Assembly: GCA_902363575.1 (NCBI GenBank)
Contig: CABJAJ010000008.1
Span: 1-64,000, forward strand
Length of the DNA stretch: 64,000 nucleotides
Origin: Rikenellaceae bacterium
Lineage (GTDB): Bacteria; Bacteroidota; Bacteroidia; Bacteroidales; Rikenellaceae
Direction: 5' to 3'
Part shown: one piece after another, positions 17,060-25,286 of the stretch
How positions within the stretch are numbered: position 1 is the first letter of the stretch
How the letters are laid out: the number at the start of each line of letters is the position of its first letter
Program-made: the position numbers and the translations under genes
The notes under the pieces: generated by a model
Told to the model about the DNA's origin: nothing
Seen by the model: the letters and a program-made list of their open reading frames with translations, nothing else
Databases searched by the model: none

Positions 17060-18811
17060 TCAGAGGGTATTCCTGGCGCGGGAGCGGGCGAGTTCGGCGA
17101 CCTTTTCCCGGAACTTGAGCGGAGTCATGCCCACCGTCTGCTTGAAGAGTTTGTAAAAGGTCGAAAGGGAGGAGAAGCCCGCCTCCAGCGCCACGGCCTT
17201 GAGCGGGATTTCGCTGCCGGCATCCGAAAGCAACTCGACGGCCTCCTGGATGCGGAACGAATTGATGTAACTGACCATGTTCATCCCCGTCTGTGCATTG
17301 ACCACCTGCGAGAGGTAGGTGCGGTTGCATCCGGCGATCTCGGCGAGCCGCTCTTTGGTGAGGTCCTGCTGGCGGTAGATCCGCTCGCTGCGCATCAACC
17401 GCTCGAGCTCCGCGAAGAGCGCACGGCTCTTCGCGTCGGTCAGCGAGGAAAGCGCATACTTCCCCGCCGGCGTCCCGTCGGGATCGGAGACGGCGCCTGC
17501 CAGGGCTTTTTCCCGGCGGATCGCCTCCTGATACTGGCTGACGATGCGGAGGTAGAGCGCATTTTTGCGGCGGTAGAGCACCCACACCACCAGCAGGACG
17601 GCGGCGATCGCCGCCGCAAGCAGCCCGGAAATCTGTACCTTACGCCGCTCCTTGAGCACTTCGTACTGTTTCTGCCTCAGCTCGTTTTCCTTTTTCTCGG
17701 TCTCGTACCGGACCTGCATTTCACTCATCGAACGCTCGCGCTCGACCGAAAAGATGCTGTCCGACTCCGTATGGTAAACCTCGAAACAGTCGAGCGCGTC
17801 GCGGTAGGCCCCCATACGGCGGTAAACCAGCGACAGGTTGCGGAAAAGCAGGTAGCGGCTGACCGTATTGCCGCTCCGCCCGGCCGCGGCGATTCCCTCG
17901 CGCAGCACGGAGGCAGCCTCCCGGTAGCGTGCGGCGTCGATCAGAAAACGACCGTAGCCGAGGTAATAATCGACCGCCGAAGTCGCCTCGGCCTCGTCCA
18001 GATGCGAAAAGGCGATGCGGAAATGGGCGGCGGCCGCCTGTTCCTGACCGGCGGCATGGAGAATGTTGGCGCTCAGGGTATAGACCCCTGTCTTGTCGTA
18101 GAAGCGATCCACCAACCCGACCGTCTCGCGGATGTATCCGAGCGCCTTGCCGCTATCGCCGAGCAGGTAATACATTGCAGCACAGGCATAAGTACCATAA
18201 AAGACATGCATCGGGTCGCGCTGCTCGCGTCCGTATTCGAGCACGCGCAGGGCATAGGGCAGTCCGGCCGGATCGTTCCGGTGCCAGTAGGTGAGCGCCA
18301 GGTTGCTCATGGCCACATAGTAGAGCGAGCGGTAGGGGCTTCCCTCGAGCACCCGGACGCTTTCGGTGAAACAGCCGAGCGCCCGCAGATAATCCATCCG
18401 GGCGCAGACGGCCAACTGGCCCAGCCCGTTATAGGCTGCGCCGATGCCCCACACGTCGTTCGCACGGAGTGCCTGCTCGAGCGCCCGCTCCAGATAGCGG
18501 GAAGCGGTGTCGTAGCGGCCGAGGAAAAAGGCCGACTGCCCGACGTAGCAGCAGGCGAATACCTCGTCGGCGGGAGTGCCGCCCCCCTGCTCCGCACAAC
18601 GGAGCATCTGTTGCGCATAGCAGAGGCAGCTATCGAAACGGTTATTGACGGCCGTGGCGCCGATGCGCTCGCGCAGCCATCCGATCCGCCCGGACAGGGA
18701 CGGCGAACCGGCATAAGGCTGCGCACGCTCCTGCGCCTCGCGGCATCCGGTCGCCAGAAAAAACCCTGCGGCGACAAGCCACATGAAACCCGACTTGAGA
18801 GAAAAACACAT
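17060..18811 (-). CDS. TPR-transmembrane-AraC/XylS-type regulator
   Basis: A 583-aa membrane-bound transcription regulator. The N-terminal signal or anchor segment ends in ATGC, a possible lipobox. Residues about 30-370 are helical TPR-like repeats (ASRYLERALEQALR, LGYIRETVGLVD, SVLREGIAAAGR). A transmembrane helix follows (about 393-411, LLAAAIAAVLLVVWVLY). The C-terminal 110 residues are an AraC-type DNA-binding domain: first HTH TKERLAEIAGCNRTYLSQVV, second PLKAVALEAGFSSLSTFYKLF, ending TPLKFREKV. In Bacteroidetes such proteins couple an outer sensory TPR region to transcription, often of nearby surface-protein genes. Control of this lipoprotein cluster is an inference. Confidence 0.88.
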   Translation of the reverse strand: MCFSLKSGFMWLVAAGFFLATGCREAQERAQPYAGSPSLSGRIGWLRERIGATAVNNRFDSCLCYAQQMLRCAEQGGGTPADEVFACCYVGQSAFFLGRYDTASRYLERALEQALRANDVWGIGAAYNGLGQLAVCARMDYLRALGCFTESVRVLEGSPYRSLYYVAMSNLALTYWHRNDPAGLPYALRVLEYGREQRDPMHVFYGTYACAAMYYLLGDSGKALGYIRETVGLVDRFYDKTGVYTLSANILHAAGQEQAAAAHFRIAFSHLDEAEATSAVDYYLGYGRFLIDAARYREAASVLREGIAAAGRSGNTVSRYLLFRNLSLVYRRMGAYRDALDCFEVYHTESDSIFSVERERSMSEMQVRYETEKKENELRQKQYEVLKERRKVQISGLLAAAIAAVLLVVWVLYRRKNALYLRIVSQYQEAIRREKALAGAVSDPDGTPAGKYALSSLTDAKSRALFAELERLMRSERIYRQQDLTKERLAEIAGCNRTYLSQVVNAQTGMNMVSYINSFRIQEAVELLSDAGSEIPLKAVALEAGFSSLSTFYKLFKQTVGMTPLKFREKVAELARSRARNTL

Positions 18812-18915
18812 GTTTGGGCAATGATTTCAGGGTAAAGATACGAAAACTTCCCCCTCGGGAAACCCGCATGGTATAAATATTGATCCGTTCGGAATACGTA
18901 ACAATAATTCATACT

Positions 18916-19434
18916 ATGGCAACATCCGACAACGGGAAGCACTCCTGCTTCCGCAAATTTTTCATCGATGAACTCAAGGATATCCTCTGGGCCGAGCAAC
19001 ATCTGGCCGAAGCGCTGCCCAAACTGGCCGACGCATCGACCAGCCGGCAACTGAAAGCCGCCTTCGAGAAGCACACCCGCGAAACGGAGCAGCAGATCGA
19101 GACCCTCGAAAAGGTCTTCGAGCTGCTGGAAGAAAGACCCCAGGCCAAGAAGTGCGAGGCGATGGCCGGGCTGATCCGCGAGGCGAACGACATCATCTCG
19201 CAGACCGACACGGACACCTACACCCGCGATGCGGGACTGATCCTGGCCGGCCAGAAGGTCGAACACTACGAAATCGCAACCTACGGCACGCTTCGGATTT
19301 TCGCCCTGCACATGGACGAGGAGAAGGTCGCCAAGCTGCTTACGGAGATTCTCGACAACGAGAAGGCCACCGACGTAGCGCTGACCAAAGTGGCGGAAAA
19401 CCACCGCGTAAACGCGATGGCCGTCGCCGAATAA
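18916..19434 (+). CDS. DUF892 (YciE/YciF-type) ferritin-like protein
   Basis: A 172-aa protein starting MATSDNGK. The motif FIDELKDILWAEQHLAEALPKL near the N-terminus, the helical pattern with conserved Glu/His (ETEQQIETLEKVF, GQKVEHYEIATYGTL) and the length fit the DUF892 four-helix-bundle family related to ferritins and associated with stress responses. The start at 18916 is preferred over an upstream in-frame GTG/ATG because the family motif starts about 15 residues after it. Metal binding is known for relatives and not shown here. Confidence 0.88.
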   Translation: MATSDNGKHSCFRKFFIDELKDILWAEQHLAEALPKLADASTSRQLKAAFEKHTRETEQQIETLEKVFELLEERPQAKKCEAMAGLIREANDIISQTDTDTYTRDAGLILAGQKVEHYEIATYGTLRIFALHMDEEKVAKLLTEILDNEKATDVALTKVAENHRVNAMAVAE

Positions 19435-19459
19435 GCGCTGCCGGCCCCTTCCGGATTCC

Positions 19460-19498
19460 CGACGACACGGGACCGCCTCGGGCGGTCCCGTGTCGTCG
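19460..19498. terminator. perfect 18-bp stem with a 3-nt loop
   Basis: Bases 19460-19477 pair exactly with 19481-19498 around the loop TCG. It sits 26 bp after the DUF892 stop codon. No T-run follows on the plus strand, so it may be a 3'-stabilising hairpin rather than a classical terminator. Confidence 0.6.
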
Positions 19499-19559
19499 TA
19501 TGCTTTCGGGTACGAGCCCGCCGTGACCGTGCGGCACTACGGACACAAGAGGGGTGGAG

Positions 19560-19751
19560 CTATTCCGTGCGGCGGCGTCTGTTGCGGCCGACCAGGTAGA
19601 GAATGCCGCCCACGATCACGATGAACAGAACCAGTCCGACGACCCAGGCCATCATCGCCCCGGCGATCTTCACCCCGAGCACCACGACCGTCAGAAAGAC
19701 GATCACGATCAGGATGAGCACAAAGATCAGAATATTCCCCAACGATTTCAT
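19560..19751 (-). CDS. small two-helix membrane protein
   Basis: A 63-aa protein starting MKSLGN at 19751; an upstream in-frame start would add charged residues before the first helix. Two hydrophobic helices (about 5-25 and 27-50) separated by only a few residues are followed by a basic tail RNRRRRTE, consistent with an inner-membrane hairpin with the tail in the cytoplasm. It is of the small integral membrane type common near stress genes. No specific function is recognised. Confidence 0.65.
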   Translation of the reverse strand: MKSLGNILIFVLILIVIVFLTVVVLGVKIAGAMMAWVVGLVLFIVIVGGILYLVGRNRRRRTE

Positions 19752-19821
19752 AACGCACGTTTTCGGGTATCTCCGCAAATTCGGCACCAAAAATTCGCAC
19801 GCCGCATACCGATTATTTGGC

Positions 19822-19829
19822 TATCTTTG
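19822..19829 (+). promoter_or_regulatory. -7 element directly before the recombinase start
   Basis: TATCTTTG is a perfect TAnnTTTG element ending four bases before the ATG at 19834. The expected transcription start falls on or next to the ATG, so the mRNA may be leaderless. Confidence 0.6.
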
Positions 19830-19833
19830 CTCC

Positions 19834-20856
19834 ATGCTCGAAGAGTTCATCCGCTACCTGACCGTCGAACGGCGCTACTCGCCGTTGACGGTCGCCAACT
19901 ACCGTCGCGACATCATGCGTTTTCTGCGGTGGCTCGATGCGGATGCGGAAACCTTCGACCCGGCGACCGTCACGGGCGATATGATCCGCGAGTGGATCCT
20001 CCACCGTACCGAGACGGCACGCATCGGCGCCGCCTCGATGAACCGCGAAATCTCTTCGCTGCGGGCTTTCTTCCGCTACCTCCACCGCCGGGGAGTCCTC
20101 TCGACAGATCTTTTCCGGCACGTCAGCTCGCTGCGCACGCCGCGCCGTCTGCCCGTTTTCGTCCCCGAAACCCGCATGGCCGACCTGGTGGACGATGTCG
20201 AACGGGAAGCTGCGCGCGGGGAGTTCACGAGCCTGCGCAACGCCTTGATTATCTTTATTTTTTACTCGTGCGGTCTGCGTCTGGCCGAACTGGTGGGGAT
20301 CGACCGCACGGACTTTTCCGACGGGTTCGACCGGCTCCGCATCCGGGGCAAAGGGGACAAGGAGCGGTTGGTTCCGGTGCTGGAGCCGGTAAGGATAATA
20401 ATTCTGCGTTACATGGCGTTAATTGAGAGGCAGAATATTTGCATTTCCACCGAAAAAGCGTTATTTTTAACACAGAAAGGAGTCCGGATCTCCCGCAGCG
20501 CGGTTTACCGCATCGTACACGAGGAGCTGGCGCGGGCGGGCGTGCAGGGGAAGAAAAGCCCCCATGTGCTGCGGCATACGTTCGCCACCCACCTGCTCAA
20601 CGGAGGAGCCGACATGCGGGAGATTCAGGAGCTTTTGGGACACGCGTCCCTCCAGGCGACTCAGGTGTACACCCACAACAGCATCGCCCGGCTGCAAGAA
20701 GTTTACGCCCGGTCGCACCCCAGGGAACACGGCACCCCCGCCGAGCGGAGGCCCTCCGCACAGCGACCCGGCAGCCCGGATGCGAGCCCGAAGGCCGCAC
20801 AGGACAAAGGAGACCGGACACCCCTGCCGCTGCCGGATGCGAAGCAGAGGCCGTAA
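19834..20856 (+). CDS. xerC: tyrosine recombinase XerC/XerD
   Basis: A 340-aa site-specific recombinase that resolves chromosome dimers at dif. The N-terminal SAM-like DNA-binding domain spans about residues 1-85 (FIRYLTVERRYSPLTVANYRRD). The catalytic domain shows Arg in SCGLRLAEL, Lys in GKGDKERLVPV, the HxxR motif in HVLRHTFATHLL, the second His in ELLGHASL and the nucleophile Tyr in TQVYTH. Bacterial Xer proteins usually end just after this Tyr region at about 295-310 aa; here a Pro/Arg-rich tail of about 40 residues follows. It is followed by hpf, a common Bacteroidetes arrangement. XerC or XerD cannot be told apart here with certainty. Confidence 0.9.
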   Translation: MLEEFIRYLTVERRYSPLTVANYRRDIMRFLRWLDADAETFDPATVTGDMIREWILHRTETARIGAASMNREISSLRAFFRYLHRRGVLSTDLFRHVSSLRTPRRLPVFVPETRMADLVDDVEREAARGEFTSLRNALIIFIFYSCGLRLAELVGIDRTDFSDGFDRLRIRGKGDKERLVPVLEPVRIIILRYMALIERQNICISTEKALFLTQKGVRISRSAVYRIVHEELARAGVQGKKSPHVLRHTFATHLLNGGADMREIQELLGHASLQATQVYTHNSIARLQEVYARSHPREHGTPAERRPSAQRPGSPDASPKAAQDKGDRTPLPLPDAKQRP

Positions 20857-21081
20857 GACCCGGGCGACGATCGGCAAAGCCGGTCGGCACGGCGGCACCG
20901 GGATCGCCCTCCGGTTTCGATCGGAACGGGAGTTGTGACGCGCGGAGGCGATAGCGGTCGAACAGGACAGAAGGAACCGTCCCGACGGCAAGGGTTCCGG
21001 CGGATACAGTACGATCCGTCCGGCACACGCCCGAAGAGCCGCGGAGCGGAACCAGAATAACTTACTAAATTTTGTGAGCAT

Positions 21082-21381
21082 ATGAACGTACAGATTCAAT
21101 CGGTGAAATTCGACGCCGACAGCAAGTTGATCGAATTCGTAGAGCACAAATTAAATAAACTCGACCGTTTCGCCGAACGCGCAACCGGGGCCGACGTGAT
21201 CCTCAAACTCGACAAGGATTTCGAGAAAGGGAACAAGGTCGCCACCGTCACCATCCACGTCCCGGGCGAGGAGCTGGTAGCCGAATGTCGCGCCAAGACC
21301 TTCGAGGAGGCGATCGACGAAACCATCGAAGCGCTCAAGCGCCAGATCGAGAAATTCAAGGAGAAGTGCTGCGCCAAGTAG
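21082..21381 (+). CDS. hpf: ribosome hibernation-promoting factor, HPF/RaiA family
   Basis: A 99-aa short-form HPF/YfiA protein that binds the 30S decoding region and helps inactivate ribosomes in slow growth. The family pattern is visible: VQIQSVKFDADSKLIEFVEHKLNKLDRF, then ADVILKLDKDFEKGNKVATVTIHVPG and AKTFEEAIDETIEALKRQIEK. The length matches the short family. A TAAATTTTG sequence at 21066-21074 resembles a -7 element. A strong terminator follows. Confidence 0.93.
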   Translation: MNVQIQSVKFDADSKLIEFVEHKLNKLDRFAERATGADVILKLDKDFEKGNKVATVTIHVPGEELVAECRAKTFEEAIDETIEALKRQIEKFKEKCCAK

Positions 21382-21402
21382 CCGCACCGACGACAGACAG
21401 GA

Positions 21403-21438
21403 GAAACCCCCGGCGCTTATTATGGCGCCGGGGGTTTC
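21403..21438 (+). terminator. rho-independent terminator of hpf
   Basis: GAAACCCCCGGCGC and GGCGCCGGGGGTTTC flank an AT-rich loop and give a very stable stem, followed by CCCTT. It lies 22 bp after the hpf stop codon. Confidence 0.85.
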
Positions 21439-21520
21439 CCTTGCATGAACTATGAAAAAACGGATCGGCGATCTGCACCGCCGCCGGCGCGATCACCGGC
21501 GGCGGGCAGCGTGCACAGCA

Positions 21521-23584
21521 TCAATAAACCCATTGGAAATCATCCACGTAAAGCTCGTTGCCCATGTTTCCGCACAGGTAATCCCCGAAGGCGCTCGAGG
21601 CGCAGGAGATCACCAGCGAATAGCGTCCGTCGGCGGGACGGGCCTCCGTGTCCTTATACATCAGCTTGATCTCGCAATCGACCCACCCGGTCGTGGACTG
21701 CGTGATGTTGTATGAACCGTAGGCAATCACCTTGCCTTCGGCGGGATCGGCATCCGTCACGGGGTCGAAAGGATTCATCTTCTCGATCATGGCGTCGGTG
21801 CCCTGCTCCTGCTGAATACCCGACAGAATCAGTCCCGAACATACGGAGTGGCGCTCGCTCCAGTCGGTGATGCAGACGAAGATACGGCCTTCGTCGATGT
21901 CGGTTGCGGACGCGCCGGGCTTCAGCCCAAGGCCCTCCTCGCCGATGGGGTTTACGGTCGCCTTGTAGCGCAGGCGCAGCGCCCGCGGACGGGCCTCGAA
22001 CGCGTAAACCTGGCCGAAGCGCGCATACCCCGAAAGCTCCGCTCCCACGAAGTCGAATTTACCGGTAAACAGGTTGCCGGCGGCATACACACCGAAACTC
22101 ATTCCTTTCAGGTAGGCGCACTTGCCCTCCCCTTCCTCGGCTGAAGTGCAGAGCGTTTTGGTGAACATGTTGTTGCCGTTGCCCCAGAAAGCCTCCTCCT
22201 GCGGACAGGGGTAGCTCACTCCCGGATAGGCATAGGTGTCGCCCGGCTCCGGCGTGTAATAGCCGTTGTATTCCGCCCAGGTATTCATATCGCCGTAAGG
22301 TATCGCCTGCCCCGCTTCGGTTTGGAACGTCCCTGCCAACCCATCGACGGGCTGCGAATCCGCAACCAGGCGGTATTCATAGGTCTTGCCCGCGAAAACG
22401 CCGTAACCTCTGAGCAGCGAGGTGACCGACACCCCGGAAGGATGCACTTCGCTCTCCTCCCATTCGGGGGCGATCCGTGCGATCGACGTGCCGTCCCCCT
22501 TGTCCTCCATCACGGCGTCGTACCAACGCTCCTCGCCCGAAACACGGTACTGCACACCGAGGTCGCCCTGCAGGGAACCCCGCGTGACGGTAAAGGAGGC
22601 GGTATTTGCCCACAAGTCCGCATCCGCGTTGTACGTCAGGACAGGATCGACGGGCTCGGCCACGGTCAGGCGGAACCGGAGCGTTTTGACGGTCTGCTTC
22701 GACTGGATGTCCTTGACGGTCAGCTTGAAATTATGGTCCGACGTTTCGGGATAGATCGCTGCGATCATCGGCATGAAACGCGACAGATCGAATTCGAGCG
22801 ACGTGGCATTTTTGACCTCGTCGCCGACCGGGAATCCGAGCGTCTTCAGTCCGGAAGCCATCTCCTCCGAGGCGGGGTTGGCCAGGTCCATCTGCGCCGC
22901 AAGGCCCAGCGAGCCGAGCTCCTCCGGCGTGAGGGCCGGCGAGTCGATGTCGATCAGGAAATTGGCAATACCGGCGGGAGCTTCGACGTGCACCTTGACC
23001 TGCATGCCCTGCTCGATCTCGTGCACCGCGTCGATATCCCCATCCACCAGGCTGATGGCCGGCGCATCGAACTCCTCGACCGTCAGATGGAAGCGGAGCG
23101 TCTTGACCGTCTGCTGGTTGTAGTTGTCCCTGACGGTCAACTTGAAATTATGGTCCGATGTTTCGGGATAGATCGCTGCGATCATCGGCATGAAACGCGA
23201 CAGATCGAACTCGAGCGAGGTAGCGTCCTTCACCTCCGCGCCCACCGGAAACCCGAGGGCTTTCAGTCCTGCGGCCATCTCCTCCGAGGCGGGATTGGCC
23301 AAATCCATCTGCGCCGCAAGGCCCAGCGAGCCGAGCTCCTCCGGCGTGAGGGCCGGCGAGTCGATGTCGATCAGGAAGCTCGCGATGCCGCCCGGAGCCG
23401 CTACCTGCACCTTGACCGTCATTCCGGTCACGATCTGTTGCACGGCGTCGATATCCCCGTTCACCAGCTTGATTACAGGCGCGTCGGGCGTGCCGCCGTC
23501 GATCTTGTCGTCGTCGCTGTTGCAGCCGGAAAAGACCGTCGCCGCCGCAGCGAAACAAAGAAATAAACCGAAAAACTTTTTCAT
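21521..23584 (-). CDS. PCMD-type lipoprotein with duplicated N-terminal domain
   Basis: A 687-aa lipoprotein starting MKKFFGLF at 23584 with lipobox FSGC. Two tandem domains of about 125 aa (residues about 35-165 and 165-290) are almost identical (SFLIDIDSPALTPEELGSLG, EFDLSRFMPMIAAIYPETSD). An Fn3-like segment comes next. The C-terminal part (about 430-687) has the features of a PCMD (putative carbohydrate metabolism) domain: WAEYNGYYTPEPGDTY, a FWGNGNNMFTK strand, AGNLFTGKF, and an end in YVDDFQWVY. Proteins like this are usually surface-exposed and linked to glycan use. No catalytic residues can be named. Confidence 0.82.
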   Translation of the reverse strand: MKKFFGLFLCFAAAATVFSGCNSDDDKIDGGTPDAPVIKLVNGDIDAVQQIVTGMTVKVQVAAPGGIASFLIDIDSPALTPEELGSLGLAAQMDLANPASEEMAAGLKALGFPVGAEVKDATSLEFDLSRFMPMIAAIYPETSDHNFKLTVRDNYNQQTVKTLRFHLTVEEFDAPAISLVDGDIDAVHEIEQGMQVKVHVEAPAGIANFLIDIDSPALTPEELGSLGLAAQMDLANPASEEMASGLKTLGFPVGDEVKNATSLEFDLSRFMPMIAAIYPETSDHNFKLTVKDIQSKQTVKTLRFRLTVAEPVDPVLTYNADADLWANTASFTVTRGSLQGDLGVQYRVSGEERWYDAVMEDKGDGTSIARIAPEWEESEVHPSGVSVTSLLRGYGVFAGKTYEYRLVADSQPVDGLAGTFQTEAGQAIPYGDMNTWAEYNGYYTPEPGDTYAYPGVSYPCPQEEAFWGNGNNMFTKTLCTSAEEGEGKCAYLKGMSFGVYAAGNLFTGKFDFVGAELSGYARFGQVYAFEARPRALRLRYKATVNPIGEEGLGLKPGASATDIDEGRIFVCITDWSERHSVCSGLILSGIQQEQGTDAMIEKMNPFDPVTDADPAEGKVIAYGSYNITQSTTGWVDCEIKLMYKDTEARPADGRYSLVISCASSAFGDYLCGNMGNELYVDDFQWVY
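22745..23385 (-). repeat. near-identical direct repeat inside the PCMD-type gene
   Basis: About 220 bp at 22745-22965 recurs at 23165-23385 with only a few differences (shared runs around GATAGATCGCTGCGATCATC and GAGCTCCTCCGGCGTGAGGG). The period is 420 bp. This points to recent duplication or gene conversion of the two N-terminal domains. Confidence 0.85.
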
Positions 23585-23930
23585 ATGCGCTGTCTGTTTA
23601 AATTGGATAGTTGCGTTTACCGGGCTAATGTAGAGAGTAAACGTTTGACAGACAAATATTTTCAACGACCGATACGGATTTCATCACGAATATCGGTTTT
23701 TTCATAAGCAACCTTTTCCGGTTTCGACCTCCGACCGACAAGACATCGCCCGTGCACCCCCGGTCGCGGACGGCCGGATACCATCATCCCGAGATAGCAC
23801 AAAAAAAGCGACAGGAGGCACATCATCGAAATGCCGAGATTGTCGAAGAGTATATCAACATCGACATCGGTGCATCCTGGCGTTTCTACCAGTCCTTTTT
23901 AATGACTTTCAACGGTCAAAAAGTCGAACC

Positions 23931-24332
23931 ACGACAACAAAGATCCACCGAATTTCAAACACCGCCTTTGCCCTGCAGATCGGACAGACCGCCTACTCTC
24001 TATCAACCGGTGGTCGCACGGGTGACGACACGACGATTTCCAACGCCGCCCGGAATCCCAACTGGAAATACGCTTACCAAATCATCATGGGTAAATGTAT
24101 CGTACCATACGGTCCCGGGAACGACCTGCCCGTGATGGTCCGCGATTTAGTGCAGGATAACAACCTTGCTCCCGGCATTCTCCAGCGTCAGAAGGGACTG
24201 CTCTACGACCAGGGAGCTTTTCTATGCAAGCGACCGGATGCTCGCGTTATCTACAACGGCTTGGACGACTACCACATCCGCATCGAGAACGACTTTGCAA
24301 AATATACCGACATAATGCTTTACCGGGCATAG
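23931..24332 (+). pseudogene. portal-adenine MTase chimera (relic)
   Basis: A 134-codon open frame without a normal start: the portal ATG is changed to ACG at 23931. Codons 1 to about 98 match the portal protein N-terminus (IHRISNTAFALQIGQTAYSL; VMVRDLVQDNNLAPGILQRQ). Then RPDARVIYNGLDDYH matches the middle of the Dam-like MTase at 52132-52953. The last residues KYTDIMLYRA match its C-terminus. The frame is kept through both deletion joints. Just upstream, 23812-23930 encodes the C-terminus of the relic copy of the 89-aa protein. Probably not functional. Confidence 0.75.
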
Positions 24333-24349
24333 TCGCTCACAATCTCCTG

Positions 24350-24386
24350 GGGCCGACGGGTATAATTCTCGCCGGCCCTTTATTTT
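24350..24386 (+). terminator. weakened terminator after the portal-Dam relic
   Basis: GGGCCGACG and CGCCGGCCC form a stem with one mismatch, followed by TTTATTTT. The matching terminator in the intact prophage (52970-53009) has no mismatch. Confidence 0.6.
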
Positions 24387-24397
24387 CTGGGAATTTA

Positions 24398-24429
24398 TTT
24401 GCATAATTGCACCCAATTAGGTACATTTG
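24398..24429 (+). promoter_or_regulatory. promoter of the first HigBA-like pair
   Basis: TTTG (24398-24401), 20 bp, then TACATTTG (24422-24429) fits the Bacteroidetes consensus perfectly. The ATG of the toxin gene comes four bases later, so the transcript is probably leaderless. Confidence 0.75.
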
Positions 24430-24433
24430 TGGC

Positions 24434-24799
24434 ATGAAAGATGAAGAAACAACCATAAAAACCATCCGGACGGTTTACCAGACGGAAGAGTTTATTGGCT
24501 TCTATAACTCGCTGCCGGCAACGGTGCAGAAAAAATATGATTATACGCTGGATATTGTGCAGCGAATATACACCATTCCAACGAAATTCGTTAAACAACT
24601 GGTCGGAACCAGGTTTTACGAGATACGGGTTGCTGTCGGGTCTAATGCCTACCGAACGGTATTATTCGCCATAAACAGCGACAACATCATAACATCTACG
24701 GAAATTTATTTATTGAACAGTTTTTTGAAGAAATCCCAAAAGGATTATAAAAAACAGATTGCAATAGCTGAAAAAATATTAGAGGAGATCGAGATATGA
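24434..24799 (+). CDS. type II toxin, RelE/HigB-like
   Basis: A 121-aa RelE-superfamily mRNA interferase candidate. FIGFYNSLPATVQKKYDY, a long helix, then LVGTRFYEIRVAVGSNAYRTVLFAI is the usual beta-strand core of the family (phage Gp49/HigB-like). The C-terminal KDYKKQIAIAEKILEE is the long tail often seen in these toxins. The start at 24434 follows the promoter by four bases. The stop overlaps the antitoxin start (ATGA), so the two are translationally coupled. It is homologous to the toxin at 53064. Confidence 0.85.
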   Translation: MKDEETTIKTIRTVYQTEEFIGFYNSLPATVQKKYDYTLDIVQRIYTIPTKFVKQLVGTRFYEIRVAVGSNAYRTVLFAINSDNIITSTEIYLLNSFLKKSQKDYKKQIAIAEKILEEIEI

Positions 24800-25086
24800 T
24801 TGACGTAACGAAATTCAAAACTGCAGACCAGCTTTTCGATGAAAAGTATGGGGCACCCGGTACTCCGGCACGGGAAGAGATGCATGCAAAGGCAATGGCA
24901 TGGTACTATGGCGAAATTTTGCGCGACCGACGCAAAGCCCTGAAAATGACTCAACAGCAGCTTGCCGACAAGGTAAACGTACCGCGTAGCTATATTTCCA
25001 AAATCGAACGCGGGGAAAACGATATGCAGATGAGTTCGTTTCTCCGCATCGCCGGAGCACTCGGTCTTAATTTGCAACTTCAATAG
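24796..25086 (+). CDS. antitoxin, XRE-family HTH (HigA-like)
   Basis: A 96-aa antitoxin. An N-terminal helical extension (residues 1-40) is followed by a Cro/CI-type HTH: RKALKMTQQQLADKVNVPRS then YISKIERGENDMQMSSFLRI. The toxin-first order with an HTH antitoxin is the HigBA arrangement. It likely binds its own promoter at 24398-24429. It is homologous to the antitoxin at 53420. Confidence 0.85.
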   Translation: MIDVTKFKTADQLFDEKYGAPGTPAREEMHAKAMAWYYGEILRDRRKALKMTQQQLADKVNVPRSYISKIERGENDMQMSSFLRIAGALGLNLQLQ

Positions 25087-25095
25087 CACCAACTT

Positions 25096-25173
25096 ATGTT
25101 TTACCTCGCCATAGGCACCTCTCTCTTTTTGCTCGCCTGCTTTCTCGGAGCCATCCGAAAGAGAAAGGCGTAG
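25096..25173 (+). CDS. 25-aa membrane peptide following HigBA
   Basis: The frame reads MFYLAIGTSLFLLACFLGAI then RKRKA: one hydrophobic helix and a basic end. It starts 9 bp after the antitoxin stop. A peptide of the same length and design (MFWLTIGITLFLLACLVGAR then KKKTT) follows the second HigBA pair at 53735. Conservation of the frame, the start and the +++ tail between diverged copies argues that it is translated. Function unknown. Confidence 0.6.
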   Translation: MFYLAIGTSLFLLACFLGAIRKRKA

Positions 25174-25189
25174 CAGTTATTTGGCGACC

Positions 25190-25221
25190 GCGAGGTAGGA
25201 AATCACCTGCCTCGCTTTTTT
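25190..25221 (+). terminator. terminator after the first HigBA module
   Basis: GCGAGGTAGG and CCTGCCTCGC form a 10-bp stem (one G-T pair) followed by TTTTTT. Confidence 0.8.
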
Positions 25222-25286
25222 CTTCCCGTTTATTTGCAAAATCCGGGGGGGGGTAATTGTATTCATAACCTAAAAACCACAAACTT

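Larger units (their letters stand above)
23800..25175 (+). mobile_element. decayed, internally deleted relic of a related prophage
   Basis: This stretch is colinear with three separate pieces of the intact prophage: about 47.93-48.34 kb (end of the 89-aa gene plus start of the portal gene), about 52.29-52.35 kb (middle of the adenine MTase gene), and about 52.91-53.81 kb (MTase end, terminator, HigBA pair, small peptide). Two deletions of about 3.9 kb and 0.56 kb explain it. Sequence identity is moderate, so it is an old relic of a relative and not a recent copy. Confidence 0.8.
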
